DNA from: Kribbella voronezhensis | GTDB lineage: Bacteria > Actinomycetota > Actinomycetes > Propionibacteriales > Kribbellaceae | Assembly (NCBI RefSeq): GCF_004365175.1 | Contig: NZ_SOCE01000001.1 | Coordinates: 545,154-609,153 of the forward strand | Length of the DNA: 64,000 nt | Direction: 5' to 3' | In this document: positions 58,739-64,000 of the stretch, in pieces | Layout: every line of letters begins with the position of its first letter | How positions within the stretch are numbered: position 1 is the stretch's first letter | Made by a program: the position numbers and the translations under genes | Notes under the pieces: model-generated | The model's input: only the letters and a program-made list of their open reading frames with translations | What the model was told of the DNA's origin: nothing | The model's database searches: none

Positions 58739-59851
58739 TCACACCTCGAGCAACTGCCGCAGCGTCTGCCCCGATCGTTGCCAGGTCCACTCAGCCGCGA
58801 CCCACTCACGACCGGCCTTGCCCATCGCCTGGGCCCTGGCCGGATCGGTCAGCAGCTGAACGAGCCGTACGGCGACCGCGACCGGGTTGTACGGATCCAC
58901 CAGATACCCAGTCTCCCCGTGCCGGACGGTGTCGGAGGCGCCGCCGGAATCGCCGACCAGGACCGGCTTCCCGGTCGCGGCGGCCTCCAGCGAGACGATC
59001 CCGAGCGCCTCGGGTTCCAACCCGAACCGCCTCGTCCGGCAAGGCATCGCGAAGACGTCCGCCGCATCGACGTACGGCGGGATGTCGGCCCACGGCACCG
59101 CGCCGGTGAAGCGCACCGCGTGTTCCACTCCCATCGTCTTCGCGAGTGCGGTCAGCGGTTCTCGTGCGGGCCCACCGCCGACGAGGAGCAGGACAGCTGT
59201 CGGTACTTCGGCCAGAACCCTTGGCCACGCGCGGATCAGCGTGTCCTGGCCCTTGCGAGCTACCAGCCTCGACACGCATGCCACGACCGGAACGCCTTCC
59301 AGGCCAAGGCCCTTGCGCACCTGCTCGCCACCACACCCCGGGTAGAACCTGGAGGTATCGACCCCTGGCGTCAGTCTGCGGACTTTCGCCTTATCGGACA
59401 GGGCTTTCGTGATCTGTTCCTCGCACCAGTTCGAGACCGTGGTCACCGTGTCGGCCGCATCCCCGATCCGCCGCAACGCCTGCCGGGTCCCCGGTACGCC
59501 GGCCCACCAGGTCTCGTGTCCGTGCGTCATGGCGACGATCCGCCGCGCTCCGGCTTTGCGGAGGGCGGGCCCCATCAATCCCAGCGGCGCGGCGGCGCCG
59601 AAGAGCACGCGATCCGCCTGATAGCGATGCATCACGTCCACGGCGTGCCGGGTGATGCGTGCCGTCGGCAACAACATCGACGTACGGTCCCGCTCGACCG
59701 GAAACGCCAGCCCTGCGTCGTACTGCGTGTCGCCGGGCATCCTCGCGGTGAAGACGACCAAGTCGTCCAGTTGGTCGCACAGCGAGCGGACGAAGGTCTC
59801 GATCCCGCCCTGGCGCGGGGGGAAATCGTTGGTGACGACGAGAACGGTCAT
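58739..59851 (-). CDS. pimB: GT4 glycosyltransferase, PimB'-like
   Basis: A 370-residue GT-B glycosyltransferase. VVTNDFPPRQGGIETFV (nucleotide/phosphatidylinositol side), VAMTHGHETWWAGVPG, VACVSRLVARKGQDTLIRAW, and the EX7E donor-binding block FGLEPEALGIVSLEAAA. The family adds mannose from GDP-mannose to PIM1 (phosphatidyl-myo-inositol mannosides), or is a related mannosyltransferase. Counterpart of Rv2188c. Its ATG overlaps the M48 peptidase stop (ATGA). Confidence 0.88.
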   Translation of the reverse strand: MTVLVVTNDFPPRQGGIETFVRSLCDQLDDLVVFTARMPGDTQYDAGLAFPVERDRTSMLLPTARITRHAVDVMHRYQADRVLFGAAAPLGLMGPALRKAGARRIVAMTHGHETWWAGVPGTRQALRRIGDAADTVTTVSNWCEEQITKALSDKAKVRRLTPGVDTSRFYPGCGGEQVRKGLGLEGVPVVACVSRLVARKGQDTLIRAWPRVLAEVPTAVLLLVGGGPAREPLTALAKTMGVEHAVRFTGAVPWADIPPYVDAADVFAMPCRTRRFGLEPEALGIVSLEAAATGKPVLVGDSGGASDTVRHGETGYLVDPYNPVAVAVRLVQLLTDPARAQAMGKAGREWVAAEWTWQRSGQTLRQLLEV

Positions 59852-61101
59852 CGCCGGACCAGCGGCGGGACCACCGATCCGTGCTCGCTCGCCCAGGCCC
59901 GGCCCATCGCGATCCGCTCAGGTGGAGTCGGGTGGTTCGCGAACATCCAGTAACGCCAGCGGCTCGGGTTGAGGGCGGAGATGTTCGTGACCGACAACTG
60001 ATGCTCCATGGCGACGAAGTCCACCGGATCGTTCGTCAGGCGGAGCGAGTGGAAGTCGGCGCGGGCCTCGATCTTGCGGCTCACGAGGTTTTCAACGGGT
60101 GCGGACAGCGCAGTACCAGCGGTGATCATTGCCAACAGCAACGCCGTGTGCCGTGGATCGGACATGCGTGCTCCGAGCAACAATCGCAGCAGGACCACCG
60201 CGAAGGCTGCTCCCAGTGCGCCGATGAAGGTGCCGTGGAGTACGTCGCCCTCGGCCGCGTGGCCCAACTCGTGCGCGACGACGAGCCGCACTTGCGCCGG
60301 CGGGGCGTCCTTGAGCAGCGTGTCGTACACGACCAGCCTTCGGGTCGATCCGAAGCCGGAGACGTAGGCGTTGAGGGACGTGGTCCGCTTGGAGGCATCC
60401 GCCACCAGGACATCCTTGACCGGTACGCCGTCCTGCTTGGCCAACTGGAGGAGTTCGTCGCGCTGCGCGCCGGGTGCCAGCGAGGTGAAGTCGTTGAAGC
60501 GCGGCTCCACCAGGACGGGATAGGCGAAGGAGATACCGAGCACCAGGACCGCGCCGGCGATCGCGGCCGACGCCCACCACCAGTTCCGCCAGCGCCGTGC
60601 CAGCGCGACCAGGCCGAGCGCGATCGCGATCAGCACGATTGCCATCAGCAACCAGTTGACCGCGCGGTCGCGGATCCACAGTCCCCAGTCCTGGGTCGAC
60701 AGCCCGTACTTCCGGGCGACTCGCTCGGCCATCACGTCGGTCGGTACGGTCACCAGGCCGGCCAGTAGTCCCAACCCGGCCACGAGAACCGGCACCGCGT
60801 AGTACCAGCGGAGCTTGATCGCGTCGTACAGGCGGCGGCCGAGCGGGCTGAAGCCGATGACGAGCGGGACGAGGAGCGAGAGTACCCAGGAAGCGGTCGA
60901 CCAGGGCAAGAGCTCGTGCCGGAACTGGTTCTGCCGGTCGATCTCGGCCGTGGTGAAGTCGAGCGTCGCGTCCGGTTTCGGCAGGTCGATCAGGTGCCAG
61001 GGCGTGGTCGTGACGATCACGGCGATCAGGGCGGCGGCCAGCACCACCGCGACTACCCGGGGTACGGCGTTTCGCACCGGTCCGGGCGCCGGCTCAGACA
61101 C
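59848..61101 (-). CDS. M48 family (HtpX/STE24-like) membrane metallopeptidase
   Basis: A 417-residue integral-membrane zinc peptidase. Several N-terminal hydrophobic helices, then VVAHELGHAAEGDV (HExxH), and the third ligand Glu in SRKIEARADFHSLRL. The C-terminal FANHPTPPERIAMG is characteristic of CAAX-protease STE24-like members. Proteolysis of membrane proteins is the expected role. It overlaps the MA-clan-like gene (8 nt) and the glycosyltransferase gene (4 nt), forming a coupled envelope operon. GTG start. Confidence 0.9.
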   Translation of the reverse strand: MSEPAPGPVRNAVPRVVAVVLAAALIAVIVTTTPWHLIDLPKPDATLDFTTAEIDRQNQFRHELLPWSTASWVLSLLVPLVIGFSPLGRRLYDAIKLRWYYAVPVLVAGLGLLAGLVTVPTDVMAERVARKYGLSTQDWGLWIRDRAVNWLLMAIVLIAIALGLVALARRWRNWWWASAAIAGAVLVLGISFAYPVLVEPRFNDFTSLAPGAQRDELLQLAKQDGVPVKDVLVADASKRTTSLNAYVSGFGSTRRLVVYDTLLKDAPPAQVRLVVAHELGHAAEGDVLHGTFIGALGAAFAVVLLRLLLGARMSDPRHTALLLAMITAGTALSAPVENLVSRKIEARADFHSLRLTNDPVDFVAMEHQLSVTNISALNPSRWRYWMFANHPTPPERIAMGRAWASEHGSVVPPLVRR

Positions 61102-62614
61102 CGGCGAGCCTCTGCAGGTACTTCTGCCAGTCGGCGACGAACTGCTGTTCCGTCGTACCGAGCACCGAACGGAACGCGTCGGTCAGGCCGGTCGGGCTCT
61201 TCGAGGTGTGCACGGCCCGGTAGAACTTCACCAGTTTCGCCTGCCCCTCGCGCTCGCCGATCAGCCGGCAGGCCAGCCAGGCCGCCTCGTACGACTGGGC
61301 CAGGTCCGTCGACGAGGCGGAGAACGCCTCCGGCGGCGGCAGCCCCTTCGGCACCTTGCCGGCCCGGATCGCCTTGAACAACTCCTTCGCCGCCGACTCG
61401 TCCTGGACGGACACGGCGGTGAAGGCCACGTAGTCGGCGAACCCCTCGGCCAGCCACAGCGGCACCGGCGAGGCGGTCGCCGTCGAGGCGACGTGGGTGG
61501 TCTCGTGCGTCAGGACGATCCTGCGACCCTGCTTGCCCAGTTCCTCGAACAGCTTCGGGTTGGCGACGATCCGCACCGGCGCGCCCGCCTGCGGCGTGTC
61601 GAGCTCGGCCATCGTCACCGCGGCGATCTGCGTGTAGGTGCCCGGCTGCGCGCCGAGCACCGACTCCATCTCGGCTTGCTTGGCCGGCAGGTAGATGACG
61701 GTCTTCTGCCGCCAGTTCTTGCCCCACACCCTGCTGACCGACTCGACCGCCTTGTCAGCCACGGTGGCGTAGTCGTCCGCGTTCGCCTGCGAGTTGAGGC
61801 TGATCACCAGACTGTGCGTGCCCTTGGCGACGTCGATCGCGCCGAGCGCCCAGATCGGCCGCCGCTGACCGGCGACGAACCGTTCGCTGAACGACGCGGC
61901 GTACGTCGTACCGGCTCTGGTGACGAAAGTGACCGGCATCGTCTCGCGAGCAGGCTTCGCGTCGTACCCGGTGAGCTGCCAGGACACCTCGACCTGCGCG
62001 AGCCAGGATTCGGTGCCGCCGAGGGCGCTCTTGCGGTCCGGTTCGAGCGCGGCCGGGTCGTCACTGACGTAGCGCAACTGGAAGGTGGCCAGCGGCAACT
62101 TTCCGAGATTGTTGAAGACCGTCCGGGCCTGGTCGTCGAACGCCTTCGCCTGCGGGTCGATCGCGCTCATGAACGTCCCGCGGCTGTCTGTCTTGACGGC
62201 GTCGGCCATCCGCTGCAGCACCGCCTCGCCCTCGACGGCGCGACGTACACCCTCGGCCGCGTCATCCGGTGACTGACTCTGGCTCGGTACGCCGTTGTGG
62301 CCGTGCGCGCCGCCCGGCTCCGCGGGAGCGTTGGCGACGTTGCGGAGGCCGGCGTACCCGGCACCGGCGACCACGACAACTGCCATGCCGAGCGCGACCC
62401 GCTTCAGAAGTGCGGGTGAGAGGTTGGCCGGGAGTTTGAGGTTGCCAGGCTTGAGGTTGCTGAGCTTCGTCAGCCTGAGGCTGCCGAGCAGAGGCGCGCC
62501 GCCGCCTGCGGCGTGCTGGGCCGGGATCAGGATCGTGGTCTGGTCCGACACCGGCTTCGCGGGCTGAGGGGTCGGCGGATCGGCCGGCCTGGTGCCGCCT
62601 TTTTCGTCGATCAC
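61094..62614 (-). CDS. Membrane-anchored MA-clan (HExxH) peptidase-like protein
   Basis: A 506-residue protein with a cytoplasmic N-terminus (~1-70), one membrane span (~68-88, ALGMAVVVVAGAGYAGL) and a large extracytoplasmic part. Near residue 370 VLTHETTHVAS gives HExxH and LAEGFADYVAF supplies the third Glu, as in MA-family peptidases. An N-terminal extracellular region (~110-280) contains paired beta-rich segments. Substrate unknown; a cell-surface role is likely. GTG start. Located directly downstream of the NlpC/P60 gene but separated by a terminator hairpin. Confidence 0.82.
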   Translation of the reverse strand: MIDEKGGTRPADPPTPQPAKPVSDQTTILIPAQHAAGGGAPLLGSLRLTKLSNLKPGNLKLPANLSPALLKRVALGMAVVVVAGAGYAGLRNVANAPAEPGGAHGHNGVPSQSQSPDDAAEGVRRAVEGEAVLQRMADAVKTDSRGTFMSAIDPQAKAFDDQARTVFNNLGKLPLATFQLRYVSDDPAALEPDRKSALGGTESWLAQVEVSWQLTGYDAKPARETMPVTFVTRAGTTYAASFSERFVAGQRRPIWALGAIDVAKGTHSLVISLNSQANADDYATVADKAVESVSRVWGKNWRQKTVIYLPAKQAEMESVLGAQPGTYTQIAAVTMAELDTPQAGAPVRIVANPKLFEELGKQGRRIVLTHETTHVASTATASPVPLWLAEGFADYVAFTAVSVQDESAAKELFKAIRAGKVPKGLPPPEAFSASSTDLAQSYEAAWLACRLIGEREGQAKLVKFYRAVHTSKSPTGLTDAFRSVLGTTEQQFVADWQKYLQRLAGV

Positions 62615-62708
62615 CTCGGCCCCTCGCTACTCAGCTGCCCCCGTCCGGGGCATCACTCTAATGTCCCAGGGATCATCTGCCGTTCCGGACAGTGAAGCAC
62701 TCGGCCGG

Positions 62709-62757
62709 TGACATGACTCGGCTCCGGGGACCTGCCCCGGAGCCGACGATCATGTCA
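62709..62757 (-). terminator. Strong hairpin after the NlpC/P60 gene
   Basis: TGACATGA pairs with TCATGTCA and, inside, CGGCTCCGGGG pairs with CCCCGGAGCCG around a 5-nt loop, about 19 bp in total. No U-run follows; it starts 11 nt after the stop. Confidence 0.6.
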
Positions 62758-62767
62758 GAGGTGCGGA

Positions 62768-63826
62768 TCAGCCCGGGCGGACCGCGCCGGTGTAGCCGCT
62801 CATGTAGTCGACGTCGTTGATCTGGACCGGCTTGCCCGGGCGGGGTGCGTGCACCATCTTGCCGTTGCCGATGTACATCCCGACGTGGTGGATGGGGCTG
62901 CCGAAGAAGACCAGGTCACCGGGCATCAGGTTGGACCGGCTGACGCGGCGACCCTCGCCGTACTGCGCCGCGGAGGAGTGCGACAGCGAGACGCCGGCCT
63001 TGCCCCAGGCGTACATCGTCAGGCCGGAGCAGTCGAACGAACTCGGACCGTCGGCGCCCCAGACGTAGCTGTCGCCCTGTTGGTCCAGCGCCGCCTGGAC
63101 GGCGATGCCGGCGCGGCCGCTGACCGGCACGTTCGGCAGGTTGTCGTCCATCCGGCCCTTGTCGCGGCTCGGGCGCTTGGCGCGGGCGTCGTTGGCTTCC
63201 TTCTCGTTCTCCGCCTGGATCCGGGCGCGATCGGCGTCGCTGAGCTTGCCGAGCACCTTCTCCGCGGCGTCGAGGTTCGCCTGGAGCTGCTTCTTCAGAC
63301 CTTCTTGCTGCGCCTTCACGGCCTGCAGCGCGGCGAGCTCGCTCTGCTCGCTGGCCTGCAGGTCGGACAGCTTGCCCTGGGCGTCCTGGAACTTGCGGAG
63401 CGCCGAGTTCTGCTGGCCGGCGAACGCCTGCGCGGTGGAGGCCTGGCTGAGGAACTGGTCGGGGTTCGTCGACAGCAGCAACTGCGCCGTCGTGGACATC
63501 CCGGACGTCTGGTAGCCGGCGACCGCGAGGGACCCGATCTGCCGCTTGACCGCATCGACCTGGACCTGCTGCTTGGCGATCCCGGCCTGCAGTGCCTTCA
63601 CCTTGGCCTGCTGCGCGGAGATCTTGCCGCGGAGCTCGTTGGCCGCCTCACCGGCGACCTCGGCCTTCTCCTGCAGATCCGCTACCTGGGCCTTCGCCTG
63701 CGCCAAAGTCGGCTTCGGGTCCGCGTCCGCGGCTCCCTGAATGAACAGCACACCAGCGGCTACAGCGGTGGTGGTGATGGCGGCGAGGGCAATACCTCTG
63801 GTGCGGTTAAAGCGGCCGGTGGACAC
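62768..63826 (-). CDS. Secreted NlpC/P60 peptidoglycan endopeptidase (RipC-like)
   Basis: A 352-residue exported hydrolase. Signal peptide (~1-36, ending ADADP), long coiled-coil (~40-215) typical of FtsEX-activated or RipC-type hydrolases, linker, and the NlpC/P60 domain (~235-352). Cys-His-His pattern: SSFDCSGLTMYAW (Cys), IHHVGMYIG (His) and MVHAPRPG (polar/His). It cleaves D-Glu-mDAP-type bonds in stem peptides during growth or division. Counterpart of Rv2190c. GTG start; AGGAAGGG lies 12 nt upstream. Confidence 0.92.
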   Translation of the reverse strand: MSTGRFNRTRGIALAAITTTAVAAGVLFIQGAADADPKPTLAQAKAQVADLQEKAEVAGEAANELRGKISAQQAKVKALQAGIAKQQVQVDAVKRQIGSLAVAGYQTSGMSTTAQLLLSTNPDQFLSQASTAQAFAGQQNSALRKFQDAQGKLSDLQASEQSELAALQAVKAQQEGLKKQLQANLDAAEKVLGKLSDADRARIQAENEKEANDARAKRPSRDKGRMDDNLPNVPVSGRAGIAVQAALDQQGDSYVWGADGPSSFDCSGLTMYAWGKAGVSLSHSSAAQYGEGRRVSRSNLMPGDLVFFGSPIHHVGMYIGNGKMVHAPRPGKPVQINDVDYMSGYTGAVRPG

Positions 63827-64000
63827 AGCCTGGTCGGTCCCTTCCTGTGCTGACGCCGTCCCCGTCGACCGCGCCTGGTTCTCGCTGGGAGTCCTACCGC
63901 TGTAACTCCCGAACGACCCGGCGGGTCACACCTCGGCTAGTCGCTGCCCGGCCGGTCTGGTCAACCGGCACGCTGGGGCAACGAGAGGTAACAGTAGTAA
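63827..64000. promoter_or_regulatory. 5' region of the NlpC/P60 gene (to window edge)
   Basis: This 174-nt stretch should contain the promoter. GTAAC words occur near 63902 and 63988. I looked for a c-di-AMP (ydaO) riboswitch, which often precedes such genes in actinobacteria, and could not match it with confidence. No gene is seen. Confidence 0.3.

Noticed and set aside
58522..58740. T-box riboswitch before the AlaRS-like gene
   Set aside because: No T-box consensus (AGGGTGGNACCGCG) or specifier-loop arrangement is visible; the leader peptide with terminator explains the region better.
63827..64000. c-di-AMP (ydaO) riboswitch before the NlpC/P60 gene
   Set aside because: Such switches are common here in actinobacteria, but I could not match the conserved blocks; a covariance-model search would decide.

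Overview
This 64 kb window is high-GC, densely packed actinobacterial DNA. GTG starts are common, stop and start codons often overlap (ATGA/GTGA), and many starts sit 6-7 nt after a -10-like hexamer (leaderless transcripts). The backbone order metF - polyprenyl synthase - PASTA kinase - class II DAHP synthase - acyltransferase - ArsA-like ATPase - SRPBCC - FadD15-like ligase - PimB'-like glycosyltransferase - NlpC/P60 parallels the Mycobacterium tuberculosis Rv2172c-Rv2190c neighbourhood. I infer a soil actinomycete, probably Propionibacteriales (Kribbella/Nocardioides-like); the genus is not proven by the sequence.

Layout. 0-2.3 kb: HelD-like helicase. 2.3-6.6 kb (-): a translationally coupled patatin / HExxH metallopeptidase / MBL-hydrolase cassette of unknown role. 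6.7-9.4 kb: SixA, MetF and a trans-polyprenyl diphosphate synthase. 9.4-11.0 kb: a HTH regulator divergent from DUF4180 and DUF2071 genes. 11.0-14.7 kb: thiamine genes, with thiE (-) coupled to an anchored barnase-type RNase and a barstar, divergent from thiO-thiS-thiG (+). 15-18 kb: LysM transglycosylase and PASTA kinase. 18-30.5 kb: transporter, GH15-like protein, orphan Imm1 immunity gene between ~91-nt inverted repeats, GH172, sigma/anti-sigma-like pair, GNAT, PRPP synthetase, threonine aldolase, DAHP synthase, DUF2237, acyltransferase. 30.7-36.4 kb: hydrolase, membrane protein, TIGR00300 enzyme, VOC, enoyl-CoA hydratase, SDR, PhyH. 36.4-41.9 kb (-): one long operon (SRPBCC, ArsA-like ATPase, CxWCPxC protein, two ROK kinases, EEP nuclease). 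42-43.8 kb: FadD. 44-58.7 kb: an accessory stretch of AAA ATPase, ECF sigma, LysR/ArsR/MarR regulators with clear palindromic operators, transporters, an esterase, and a catalytic-domain-only alanyl-tRNA synthetase paralogue. 58.7-63.8 kb (-): coupled envelope genes (PimB'-like, M48 peptidase, MA-clan-like peptidase), with NlpC/P60 upstream.

Most notable. (1) The short AlaRS-like gene has a complete classical attenuator in front of it: promoter, leaderless 21-residue peptide with 8 alanines, mutually exclusive hairpins, and an intrinsic terminator. (2) The patatin-peptidase-MBL cassette looks like an undescribed conflict or lipid-processing system. (3) A toxin/antitoxin-like RNase-barstar pair is translationally coupled to thiE. 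(4) A dispersed repeat family (at least five copies) sits at 3' ends of genes; two copies form inverted repeats around the immunity gene.
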